Positions 30,547 to 37,034 of a DNA stretch of 37,034 nt are shown here, in pieces. How positions within the stretch are numbered: position 1 is the first letter of the stretch; each line of letters starts with the position of its first letter. Source of the DNA: Fructilactobacillus lindneri DSM 20690 = JCM 11027 (GTDB lineage Bacteria; Bacillota; Bacilli; Lactobacillales; Lactobacillaceae). The notes beneath the pieces were generated by a model. That model was not told the origin of the DNA. It was given only the letters and a program-made list of their open reading frames with translations, and did not search any database. The stretch lies in the NCBI RefSeq assembly GCF_002907375.1, contig NZ_MIYK01000021.1, forward strand, positions 1 to 37,034, in the 5' to 3' direction. The position numbers and the translations under genes are program-made.

Positions 30547-31731
30547 ATGACAAAATCAACAAATTTCAATTACTATGAAGCCGATAACGTATATGGAGCC
30601 CTATTTTTCCAGTTTCCTAAGGTATTAATGTATGGCGAGCAATATAAACATTTAAGCAGTGATGCTAAATTGGCTTATATGGTACTGAAAGACCGGCTCG
30701 AGTATTCTTTGCGTAATCATTGGGTTGATGAAGATAATCATGTTTACTTTATTTTTACCGTTCAAGAACTACAAGACTTATTTAACTGCGCTACTGAAAA
30801 AGCCGTTAAAATAAAAAAAGAATTACAAACAGCCAATCTATTAAAACAAATTCAAATGGGATTTAATCCTAAAACGAAAAAGAATGAACCGAATCGTTTA
30901 TACCTTTCCAAGCTCGATGTGAAAGCTACTGATGTCTATTTAAGGGGTGAATATGGACAAGAAACGCCGAAATCCCTTGCTACGAGCGGAATTTCGAAAA
31001 TCGAAAGTCCGCATGACTTCGTTGACAATAGCTCTCAATCCCTTGCTACGAGCGGAATTTCGAAAATCGAAAGTCCGCATGACTTCGTTGGATCCCTTGC
31101 TACGAGCGGAATTTCGAAAATCGAAAGTCCGCATGACTTCGTTGACAATAGCTCTCAATCCCTTGCTACGAGCGGAATTTCGAAAATCGAAAGCAATCTA
31201 TATAAAGACTCTAAAAACATAGATACTAATAGATACAATATAGATACTCAAAAGTTGGACTTTTCCACAGCCCATTTTTCACCAGCAGAAATTCAAAAGC
31301 AAAACCAGGATTTGGTGAACCATGCTAATGACTTCTTAACTGATGAAGACAGTGGCTTACCGGTTTTCTTAGAACCCGAAGCCGTGCAATTACTAAGTTT
31401 CTGGTGCCGCACTCCGCAACAAATGCGGCGCTTCATTGGCATTATCTTAAATGCTAAGTACCGAGTTGAAAAAGATCATCAAGATATTGGGGTTCTAATC
31501 CCGCTTGACGACGAAGAACTAAAACCTTTGATGACTAAAGCCTTAAGACGCTACTTTAACGCCCTGAGAAGCAATGAGAAGCATATCAAGAACGTGGAAA
31601 ACTACTTGTACGGCACCATGCAAAACCTATTCGGCGTTTGGTGGAATAAACAAGCGGCTAGAGAATATGCGGCCAAACACCCCGAAGAAGAAAAGTCGGC
31701 CGACAACGATAACAGTGGGTTGTACTACTAG
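30547..31731 (+). CDS. repA: RepA_N-family replication initiator
   Basis: A 394-residue initiator of theta replication. The N-terminal RepA_N domain (TNFNYYEADNVYGALFFQFP to about residue 135) is a winged helix that binds iterons within its own gene. Residues ~142-216 are four copies of a SLATSGISKIES-type unit, the protein reading of those iterons (30973-31193). The C-terminal domain (~250-394) is the host-specific part, including RRFIGIILNAKYRVEK and LRSNEKHIKNVENYLYG. I chose the ATG at 30547, with AAAGGGAG upstream. A truncated copy lies at 522-819. Complete and probably the active replicon, with the parAB pair upstream. Confidence 0.93.
   Translation: MTKSTNFNYYEADNVYGALFFQFPKVLMYGEQYKHLSSDAKLAYMVLKDRLEYSLRNHWVDEDNHVYFIFTVQELQDLFNCATEKAVKIKKELQTANLLKQIQMGFNPKTKKNEPNRLYLSKLDVKATDVYLRGEYGQETPKSLATSGISKIESPHDFVDNSSQSLATSGISKIESPHDFVGSLATSGISKIESPHDFVDNSSQSLATSGISKIESNLYKDSKNIDTNRYNIDTQKLDFSTAHFSPAEIQKQNQDLVNHANDFLTDEDSGLPVFLEPEAVQLLSFWCRTPQQMRRFIGIILNAKYRVEKDHQDIGVLIPLDDEELKPLMTKALRRYFNALRSNEKHIKNVENYLYGTMQNLFGVWWNKQAAREYAAKHPEEEKSADNDNSGLYY
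30973..31193 (+). repeat. oriV: In-gene iterons, probable replication origin (oriV)
   Basis: Four copies of a unit starting TCCCTTGCTACGAGCGGAAT at 30973, 31039, 31093 and 31159, with spacings of 66, 54 and 66 bases; the fourth ends after CGAAAG. Each contains an interrupted palindrome GGA-a-TTTCGA-aaa-TCGAAA-g-TCC. All spacings are multiples of three, so the reading frame is kept. RepA_N plasmids are known to place the origin at this point of the gene. Confidence 0.88.
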
Positions 31732-31839
31732 TCCTAAAAGACTACAAAATCCTTTCTAAGCGGTTTTAAGACTTACTAGTCTATATTTATACTTAAGTTA
31801 GATTTAAATGGCTTAAACAGAAGAATAGGGGGCTTTTAA

Positions 31840-32136
31840 ATGAGTGTCAGAGCTAACCAGGCTAACCAGCTCAAAAGTTCAGCCTTTAGGATTGATAAAG
31901 ATTTGGCCGATGATACCGAAGCAGTTTTAAGCGAATTGGGCTTAAATCCAACCACGGCCATTAACATGTTTTACAAGCGGATTGTTGCTAATGGTGCTTT
32001 ACCTTTTAATGCGTCTTTAAGCGAAGAAGAAAGAGCTAATTTACGCTTTTTAAAGGCGACCGAAGGGACACCAGTCACCGAGTTCAAAGACGCTAAAGAG
32101 GTCGCTGATTGGCTCAACGATCCAGATGAGGACTAA
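31840..32136 (+). CDS. RelB/DinJ-family antitoxin
   Basis: A 98-residue protein. LKSSAFRIDKDLADDTEAVL, then LGLNPTTAINMFYKRIVANG is the ribbon-helix-helix DNA-binding part of RelB/DinJ antitoxins, with the usual 'TTAINMFYKR' helix. The acidic C-terminus would wrap the toxin. GGGGGC (31828-31833) is the only, weak, ribosome site; the mRNA probably continues from repA. It overlaps the next gene by 11 bases, the usual arrangement of a type II module. Confidence 0.88.
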   Translation: MSVRANQANQLKSSAFRIDKDLADDTEAVLSELGLNPTTAINMFYKRIVANGALPFNASLSEEERANLRFLKATEGTPVTEFKDAKEVADWLNDPDED

Positions 32137-32632
32137 TGACTTAGTCAGCCTATACGTTAGTTTTGTAGAAACTAACGGTGGCAAGTCTCAGCCAGTTTTA
32201 ATTCGTCGGGTATCAGAACAGACGGTCGAGGCTTTTAAAATTACTAGTCAGTATGAAAAGAAGTCGGCTTATATCAAGCAACAATATTATCCGATTCAAG
32301 ATTGGCAATCCGCTGGGTTGAAGAAACCTTCCTGGGTTGATCTTGGTAATATTTATCGCTTTCTCAAAGCCGGTTTAAACTTTAAAGAAATCGGTCATTT
32401 AAGTAAGCTAGATCAAAATAAAATTTCAGATTTTACGCTTGACCTAAAATCTGAAAGAAGAGGTAAGGGTCAAAAGATAATTCAACAGCGATCAAGTAAA
32501 AGGAAGCACAAAGAAAGTAAAGCAGAGCTTACACAAAGAATTCAAAAACAGTTAAAAGACTTTGCTAAACACAATCTAGAAATTAAGCCAAAAAACAATC
32601 CTGAAAATAAAAACGATCGGCCTAGTTATTAG
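32126..32632 (+). CDS. PemK/MazF-like toxin partner of the RelB-type antitoxin, with extra C-terminal tail
   Basis: A 168-residue protein. The first ~95 residues (LVSLYVSFVETNGGKSQPVL, then QQYYPIQDWQSAGLKKPSWV) look like the PemK/MazF-like domain found next to DinJ-type antitoxins in lactobacilli; family RNases cleave mRNA in the absence of antitoxin. A helical segment (AGLNFKEIGHLSKLDQNKIS) and a strongly basic, disordered tail follow. It starts inside the antitoxin gene. The toxin role is inferred from pairing and fold resemblance. Its last codons overlap the convergent TraD-like gene. Confidence 0.65.
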   Translation: MRTNDLVSLYVSFVETNGGKSQPVLIRRVSEQTVEAFKITSQYEKKSAYIKQQYYPIQDWQSAGLKKPSWVDLGNIYRFLKAGLNFKEIGHLSKLDQNKISDFTLDLKSERRGKGQKIIQQRSSKRKHKESKAELTQRIQKQLKDFAKHNLEIKPKNNPENKNDRPSY

Positions 32633-32645
32633 GTTGATCGTTTTT
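32610..32645. terminator. Bidirectional terminator between convergent genes
   Basis: AAAACGATC...GATCGTTTT stem with A and T runs on both sides. It covers the stop codons of the PemK-like gene (plus) and the TraD-like gene (minus), which overlap by 11 bases. Confidence 0.75.
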
Positions 32646-32900
32646 TAATTTATCCGGTTTATGGGCGTTAACATAGTCAGCAAATGTTTTTAAAAGTTCT
32701 TCGGTTTGTTCGACCGAGAGGTTATTAGCTTGAAAGTATTTTTCGAGTAAGGCTCCTTTTTGAATTAGTCGGCGAGAACGGGCTTTACGTGCTTGGCGGT
32801 TTTCATAGTATTTAGATTGCCGTAATTTAAAATCTTCCCGCTCAATTTTTTGTTTTAAACGCGCTTGCTGCTCGACTAGTTTTTCATATTGATTAGACAT
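32622..32900 (-). CDS. Mobilisation accessory protein, TraD-like (MobQ region)
   Basis: A 92-residue, highly basic protein. The segment RQARKARSRRLIQKGALLEK (~residues 35-54) is the signature of the small TraD-type conjugal transfer protein ('KARTHRLIQKGA.FE'), preceded by a coiled coil. These small proteins assist the relaxase at oriT. It lies 22 bases downstream of the coiled-coil gene that starts at 33132, and both are transcribed away from oriT copy B. The corresponding relaxase gene, mobA, is 20 kb away at oriT copy A. Confidence 0.7.
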   Translation of the reverse strand: MSNQYEKLVEQQARLKQKIEREDFKLRQSKYYENRQARKARSRRLIQKGALLEKYFQANNLSVEQTEELLKTFADYVNAHKPDKLKNDQPNN

Positions 32901-32922
32901 GGAATTTCCCCATCTCGTATGG

Positions 32923-33132
32923 CTAATGATCTACGGACTTTACCTTTAAAAATTCAGAAAATTGCTTGGCTAAAAGCTTAATCTGATCGTTAGACAAATT
33001 AGCATAATCTAAATTGGCTTGACTGATGATTTGTTTACCTAGCCGTTGTTCAATCTTATTTTTTTCAGCTTTAATCTTTTGATTAAGCTGTTTTAATTTA
33101 GCTTCTTGTTTTTCTAAGCTGCTTTGAGACAT
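32923..33132 (-). CDS. Small coiled-coil protein, probable mobilisation accessory (MobC/TraC-like)
   Basis: A 69-residue protein starting MSQSSLEKQEAKLKQLNQKI. I chose the ATG at 33132, with GAGGG 6 bases before; the frame extends to 33171 without support. Most of it is a charged coiled coil, then a short helical end (LSNDQIKLLAKQFSEFL). It is the first gene downstream of oriT copy B on the minus strand, where MobQ plasmids place relaxosome accessory genes. Function inferred from place and composition. Confidence 0.62.
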   Translation of the reverse strand: MSQSSLEKQEAKLKQLNQKIKAEKNKIEQRLGKQIISQANLDYANLSNDQIKLLAKQFSEFLKVKSVDH

Positions 33133-33201
33133 AACGATCCCTCTAATCATATTAAAAATAATCACCGACACTATATCATACAGAGAATGTTAAGTCAAAG
33201 C

Positions 33202-33377
33202 ATAAATTGAATTAAGAATACATTCCATTCAACAACGGCAAAAATTGATTTTATGGTTATCAGAAGACCGAGTGAAACGAGGTCAATGCGCACTTACACA
33301 TAGAATTTATTCTATGTTGTTCTAGACCCATTAAAAACCTGTATCATAAGTCACCGTTGGCGACAACAAAATCAAAC
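33202..33377 (+). other. oriT: oriT (copy B), orphan, beside the accessory genes
   Basis: Homologous to 11843-12016, same orientation. The minus strand carries GTAAGTGCGCATTGACCTCG, with the full TAAGTGCGC nick core (33288-33297). The adjacent hairpin is CATAGAAT..ATTCTATG (33299-33316): a different sequence from copy A at the same place, so pairing rather than sequence is conserved. The last hairpin is GTCACCGTTGGCGAC. On its right is an integrase gene, not a relaxase. Confidence 0.8.
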
Positions 33378-33381
33378 TAAT

Positions 33382-33969
33382 TTACCCAAAATCAATTTGG
33401 TTCAACATGTTTTCTGTACTTGCTTGATCCAAGCCTAAATAAGCTAAAGTCATTGATTCACTTGAGTGATTTAGTAAGTGCATGACTAGGCCAATATTGT
33501 AATTTGATTGCGTGTAAACACGATAAGCCCCAGTTTTGCGCATCGTATGAGTACCTAGATAATTAATTCCTAATAGATCGCCAACCTTACTCATAATTTT
33601 GTAGAACTGTTTTTCAGTAATATGACGTTCTGGGTGTTGAATTGAAGGAAAGAGCCATTCAGAATCCAGCTTATGATCAAGCAGCCATTGACGGTACAAT
33701 AAGAGCTCTGTTTGAACAGGTTTAAGGTACAAGGTATTAGGTTTACCAGTTTTTCGGTCATGAATAAACGCATTTTGTTTAATAGAACCGTCCGGATTAA
33801 AAATATCGGCCTGTTTTAAGCCCATAACGTCACTCACTCGCAGTAGCGTCGCTTTACCAACTTGAAAAATCGTATAGTTACGTCGGCCAGCTTTAAAGTT
33901 ATTGAGTAACGTATCTTGAACCTCTTTAAGAACGTTTGAATCTTTGATGGGTAAAACAACTTGTTGCAT
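33382..33969 (-). CDS. Short tyrosine recombinase (XerC-like), copy 3
   Basis: A 195-residue protein closely related to the one at 5962-6552, with the same catalytic set (R in LLRVSDVMG, K in DRKTGK, THTMRKTG, LLNHSS, LAYLG). It lacks a separate N-terminal core-binding domain. AAAAGGAG precedes the ATG. The gene ends 4 bases from oriT copy B; the same order (integrase, then an oriT-like hairpin) is seen after the fragment at 8767. It is divergent from mazEF with 77 bases between. Both intact copies could act on each other's sites and rearrange the plasmid. Confidence 0.92.
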   Translation of the reverse strand: MQQVVLPIKDSNVLKEVQDTLLNNFKAGRRNYTIFQVGKATLLRVSDVMGLKQADIFNPDGSIKQNAFIHDRKTGKPNTLYLKPVQTELLLYRQWLLDHKLDSEWLFPSIQHPERHITEKQFYKIMSKVGDLLGINYLGTHTMRKTGAYRVYTQSNYNIGLVMHLLNHSSESMTLAYLGLDQASTENMLNQIDFG

Positions 33970-34046
33970 AGTCTTTTCTCCTTTTCTTGAGATATTAAAG
34001 CAGTTATGTTATTATTTTTGTAAGGAAAAAATAAGGAGATGATATT

Positions 34047-34310
34047 GTGAGCGCAGGTAATGTAACTAAGGTTAGCTCGAAGATCACAAGTAAAAATCAG
34101 ATTACAATTCCTAAAACAGTACGTGAACTGTTAAAAGTTCGGTCTACTGACACAATTGAATGGCAGATTGAACCAAATGGTAAAGTAATGATTGTTCGTA
34201 GTAAACCGGATCTATGGCAACTTGTTGATGAACAAGAAAAAAAGTTTGGAAATCTCAGTACAACAGAAGTTGATTGGGGTAAAGACGTAGAAAGCGAAGA
34301 CTTTGATTAA
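34047..34310 (+). CDS. mazE: MazE/AbrB-family antitoxin
   Basis: An 87-residue protein from a GTG start, with AAGGAG 8 bases before. SKITSKNQITIPKTVRELLK is the SpoVT/AbrB swapped-hairpin DNA-binding domain. The acidic C-terminus (TEVDWGKDVESEDFD) would block the toxin. The stop overlaps the toxin ATG by one base. It autorepresses in related systems; the 77-base gap to the divergent integrase gene must hold the promoter. Confidence 0.92.
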   Translation: MSAGNVTKVSSKITSKNQITIPKTVRELLKVRSTDTIEWQIEPNGKVMIVRSKPDLWQLVDEQEKKFGNLSTTEVDWGKDVESEDFD

Positions 34311-34657
34311 TGAAATTAAAACAAGGTTCTATTTTATGGATTAATTTAGATCCGGCTAAAGGCACTGAAACTAAGAAAAAGCGACCGTGTTTAGTTGTAA
34401 GCAACGATCACTATAATCGCTATTTTAATACGGTGCTAGTTGTGCCAATCAGTACCTCTGACAAATATCGTACCCAAGAAAAGTATGCTAAATCGCCGTT
34501 ATTTATCAGGATAGATAACGGGGAAATTCACGGGACAGCGTTATTGCAACATGTCCGTGCTGTCGACCCAACAAAACGATCAGATGGCGAAGTTGTGGCC
34601 ACTTTATCTCAGCAAGAAATTAGTTCAATTAGTACAAAGGTCCAACAATTTTTCTGA
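34310..34657 (+). CDS. mazF: MazF/PemK-family mRNA interferase toxin
   Basis: A 115-residue toxin. KQGSILWINLDPAKGTETKK, RPCLVVSNDHYN and VLVVPISTSD are the MazF beta-barrel motifs; the conserved Arg (KKRPCLV) and Thr/Ser (PISTS) used for RNA cleavage are present, as is the helical C-terminal end (LSQQEISSISTKVQQF). It forms a plasmid addiction pair with mazE. A strong terminator follows at 34689-34734. Confidence 0.94.
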   Translation: MKLKQGSILWINLDPAKGTETKKKRPCLVVSNDHYNRYFNTVLVVPISTSDKYRTQEKYAKSPLFIRIDNGEIHGTALLQHVRAVDPTKRSDGEVVATLSQQEISSISTKVQQFF

Positions 34658-34688
34658 AAAGCAGATGTTATTTATTGATAAAAGCAAA

Positions 34689-34734
34689 AAAATAGCCCCC
34701 AATATCTACATTATAGATATTGGGGGCTATTTTA
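34689..34734 (+). terminator. Terminator after mazEF
   Basis: A nearly perfect 18-bp stem (AATAGCCCCCAATATCTA with its complement) around a short loop, then TTTT. The stem is flanked by A and T runs and could work in both directions. Confidence 0.88.
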
Positions 34735-34746
34735 GCAATGTTTTTG

Positions 34747-34833
34747 AGGGGCTATTTATAATTATAGACCCTAAACAAATGCTATTAAAACAGCCCCTAC
34801 TATCTAACCGCTAGATAATGGGGGTTATTTTTT
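34747..34833 (+). terminator. Terminator-like element, copy 2
   Basis: AACAGCCCCTACTATCTA ... TAGATAATGGGGGTTATT followed by seven T. It matches the element at 5762-5851 in both hairpin and the preceding GGGGCTAT. 34834-34997 holds a GC-rich patch (CCCCGCCCCTC, 34852-34862), a GGGGGG run (34934-34939) and AAAGGAG for the next gene; a phage cos site would be expected about here, but I cannot identify it. Confidence 0.6.
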
Positions 34834-34997
34834 TATTTAAATGTATCAATACCCCGCCCCTCTTTTTCAATCATGGGGAGCACACACACAGTCTGACTTT
34901 CTTAACAGCAAGAAAATTTAAATTTTTTTAATAGGGGGGTCAAAAATCAAAATGCCGTTAAATCAACGTTTACGGGAAAGGAGAAGCTTAAAAGTAT

Positions 34998-35474
34998 ATG
35001 TCAAAAAAAGCACAAAAAAATAAAATTCTAACGAACCGGCCGCCTTATTATTTAAAATCTTACGCAGCAGCGATGTGGCGAAGGATTGTTCCACTTTTAC
35101 AAGGACAATACGATTTTAAAAAGATTGATCAAACGCAAATTGAAATGTTTTGCATTCAATACGAGATTTTGAGGAAAGCTTATGATTCTATTGAAGACGA
35201 TGGTGTTGTTAATCGAATTGAAAAGTCAGTTCAAAACGCAAGTGGTCAAATCGTTGATAAAGACCTGACCGGATTTAAACAGAATGACGCAGTTAAAGTT
35301 ATTACTAATGCAATTACTCAATTAAATAAACTATCTGACAATCTTGGGCTAACTCCGGCTTCTCGTTCTTCGTTGATGAGTCTTGGCAATGATGAAGAAG
35401 ATGATGACACATCTCAATCGCTTGCGAAAGTATTTAATTTAACAACTCCTAATGCTAAGGAGAATGTTAAATGA
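34998..35474 (+). CDS. terS: Phage terminase small subunit, P27 family
   Basis: A 158-residue protein. AAAMWRRIVPLLQGQYDFKK, followed by IDQTQIEMFCIQYEILRKAY and LTGFKQNDAVKVITNAITQL, with a polar tail after GLTPASRSSL, is the P27-family small terminase layout. It recognises phage DNA and hands it to the large subunit. AAAGGAG lies about 14 bases before the ATG, slightly long. It overlaps terL by 4 bases (ATGA). Its presence beside plasmid maintenance genes is unusual. Confidence 0.85.
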   Translation: MSKKAQKNKILTNRPPYYLKSYAAAMWRRIVPLLQGQYDFKKIDQTQIEMFCIQYEILRKAYDSIEDDGVVNRIEKSVQNASGQIVDKDLTGFKQNDAVKVITNAITQLNKLSDNLGLTPASRSSLMSLGNDEEDDDTSQSLAKVFNLTTPNAKENVK

Positions 35475-37034
35475 AAATAGATATTTCCAAAACAAAAGAT
35501 GTGTTTGCAGCTTATTCTCAACTTGATTTTAGTGATATTAAAAAAAGATATCGAGATCCAGCGACTAAATATGCGTTTGATGTTCTTGAGCGAAAAATAT
35601 TAGCTGGTTATCATATTCAGCTTGCTTGCTTTCGACATGTAAGAGATTTACAAAAACAAAATACAGAAGATTTACCATTTTTTTACGATATAAATTCTGT
35701 GGCAAGATTATTAAAGTTTGCTGAAATGTGCCCGGAAGCGGAAAGTAAGCAACCGGTCGATTTAATGGACTGGCAAAAGTTCGTTTTAAGCATGTTGATT
35801 GGTTGGCGTGGATCTAATGATAATCAAAAACGATTTTCACGTTCAATTATTTCAATAGCACGTCATAATGGAAAAACTTATTTAATGGCCATTGTACTCT
35901 GCTATTCCTTTTTAATTGAAAGCATTGGACGGAACAATTTACAGTTTCTTGTTTCATCTATCGATGCTAAACAAAGTGCTCAATTGATGGGTTATGTTAA
36001 AGAAACTTTATCTACTTTATTTTCTGCTAAAACTTTGCGGAATTTAAAAAATCCATTCTATAAACACAATGAAAAAATTGGAATTGATTTAAAAGGGCTA
36101 TCAAGCCAATCGGATAAAATCATTGCTAAGAAAACACAAAATCGGATTATCCGGATTACTTTTAACTCTGGGAGTTATGATGGGTTTCATTTTACTACTG
36201 CCATTGGTGATGAATTTGGAAGTCCAGATGCTAATGATAAAAAGAAACTAAATTCAATTACATCTGGGCAAACTATGGGCGTTAAAAGCCCACAGTTCAT
36301 TCGAATAAGTACAGCCTACGAAGATCCTAACGTTGAATTTCATCAAACGGAAATGGCAGTTCTTGAGACAATTGAGCGAGATTACCAACGTGATCCAGAC
36401 TATTATAATTATTTAGTTTTAGATTGGGCACAAGATAACGATGATGAAACTTATAAAGCGGAAACATGGGCAAAATCAAACCCTTTGATTAATTTACCAG
36501 GGTTTAAAGAAAGCTTTTTACAGAGTATTGAGAAAGAACGAAGTGCTAGTTTAGTTACTGCTTCAATTAATAGCTTTAAAAACAAGTCTATGAACCTGTG
36601 GACTCAAACTAACGATAATTCCTACTTAACTCTTGATGATATTGAGTCAGCAATTATAGATGACTTCGATATTGATGGTAAAGATGTTTATGTTGGTTTT
36701 GATGGATCAATTGGTGGAGATAATTCAGCAATCGCATTTGTTTATCCTTATCAAGAAAATGGAGAAGACAAATTCCATATTGAACAATATTCGTGGATTC
36801 CTTGGCACGATAATGGGTCAATTGAAGCTAAAGAGAGAGCAGATGGATTAGCTTATCGTGAGTTGGCTAAAAAAGGGGTATGTGAAGTTGAACCAGACCC
36901 TGGTGTGATTGATTATGAATCTATTTTCAAATGGATTAACGCCTATATTGACGACCATCAATTAAACGTTCTGTTTTTCGGGATTGATAATGCTGCTAAA
37001 GGTAATTACATTAGTACGGCTTTGGTAAATAGTA
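35471..37034 (+). CDS. terL: Phage terminase large subunit (Terminase_1/HK97 type), cut by the window end
   Basis: The frame starts at the ATG overlapping the terS stop and stays open for 521 codons to the end of the window. N-terminus MKIDISKTKDVFAAYSQLDF. ATPase: RSIISIARHNGKTYLMAIVL (Walker A, ~134-143) and FTTAIGDEFGSPD (Walker B). Nuclease: DVYVGFDGSIGGDNSA, first acidic residue of the RNase H fold, and FFGIDNAAKG near the cut. The family is usually ~550-640 residues, so only the end is missing. It packages phage DNA into proheads. Neither an HNH gene upstream nor the portal downstream is visible here. Confidence 0.9.
   Translation, partial: MKIDISKTKDVFAAYSQLDFSDIKKRYRDPATKYAFDVLERKILAGYHIQLACFRHVRDLQKQNTEDLPFFYDINSVARLLKFAEMCPEAESKQPVDLMDWQKFVLSMLIGWRGSNDNQKRFSRSIISIARHNGKTYLMAIVLCYSFLIESIGRNNLQFLVSSIDAKQSAQLMGYVKETLSTLFSAKTLRNLKNPFYKHNEKIGIDLKGLSSQSDKIIAKKTQNRIIRITFNSGSYDGFHFTTAIGDEFGSPDANDKKKLNSITSGQTMGVKSPQFIRISTAYEDPNVEFHQTEMAVLETIERDYQRDPDYYNYLVLDWAQDNDDETYKAETWAKSNPLINLPGFKESFLQSIEKERSASLVTASINSFKNKSMNLWTQTNDNSYLTLDDIESAIIDDFDIDGKDVYVGFDGSIGGDNSAIAFVYPYQENGEDKFHIEQYSWIPWHDNGSIEAKERADGLAYRELAKKGVCEVEPDPGVIDYESIFKWINAYIDDHQLNVLFFGIDNAAKGNYISTALVNS

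Noticed and set aside
30947..31222. Open frames in other phases through the repA iterons on both strands
   Set aside because: The repeat spacing is a multiple of three, so any phase without a stop stays open; they have no start signals.
34834..34997. A phage cos site before terS
   Set aside because: A GC-rich patch and G run lie at the expected place, but no symmetric cohesive-end motif could be defined.
1..37034. tRNA or rRNA genes, and a conjugation (type IV secretion) cluster
   Set aside because: None seen; only mobilisation genes are present, so self-transfer is not supported by this window.

Overview
This window reads as a mosaic plasmid, or plasmid/phage composite, from a lactic acid bacterium of the Lactobacillaceae. 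The signs are low-GC DNA, AGGAGG-type ribosome binding sites, a RepA_N replicase, a MobA/MobL relaxase, short XerC-like integrases, a DhaT-type 1,3-propanediol dehydrogenase and an ISL3 fragment. No rRNA or tRNA gene was seen. All identities come from reading motifs; no database search was possible.

Layout. 1-0.9 kb: debris, namely a phage-like gene tail fused to the first codons of a zeta-type kinase, that kinase's small upstream partner, and a repA 3' remnant. 0.9-4.6 kb: a complete replicon with a primase-type replication protein, a candidate countertranscript RNA, and a parAB pair flanked on both sides by strong palindromes. 4.8-5.6 kb: an IS3-family scar that cuts an unknown gene next to a small, eroded CRISPR array. 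5.8-9.7 kb: short tyrosine recombinases (one intact, two broken) around an iron alcohol dehydrogenase and a broken HAD gene. 9.8-11.1 kb: an acetoin/diacetyl reductase with a good cre site. 11.1-11.9 kb: ISL3 and parA remnants. 11.8-17.8 kb: mobilisation block with oriT, mobA, a type IA topoisomerase, a small gene and an ArdC-like antirestriction protein. 17.8-26.9 kb: two type I toxin-antitoxin loci bracket a complete type I restriction-modification operon (hsdR-hsdM-hsdS) and an SOS-type polymerase operon. 27-28 kb: an orphan RHxIELSLK protein (possible HEPN-like defence gene). 28-31.8 kb: serine resolvase, a second parAB pair, and a RepA_N replicase gene carrying iterons inside its reading frame. 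31.8-34.7 kb: RelB/PemK-like and MazEF addiction modules, two mobilisation accessory genes, a second oriT and another integrase. 35-37 kb: phage terminase small and large subunits, the latter cut by the window end.

How it fits together. There are two working replication/partition sets plus remnants of a third, five or six stability modules, and two diverged oriT copies in direct orientation. One oriT has the mobilisation accessory genes on its left, the other has mobA on its right, which is what a single crossover between two plasmids at oriT would leave. I infer a multi-replicon cointegrate. It carries defence (type I RM, CRISPR remnant, possible HEPN protein), anti-defence (ArdC), SOS mutagenesis and redox enzymes for NAD(P)H reoxidation. 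The terminase pair suggests phage packaging or insertion into or next to a prophage.
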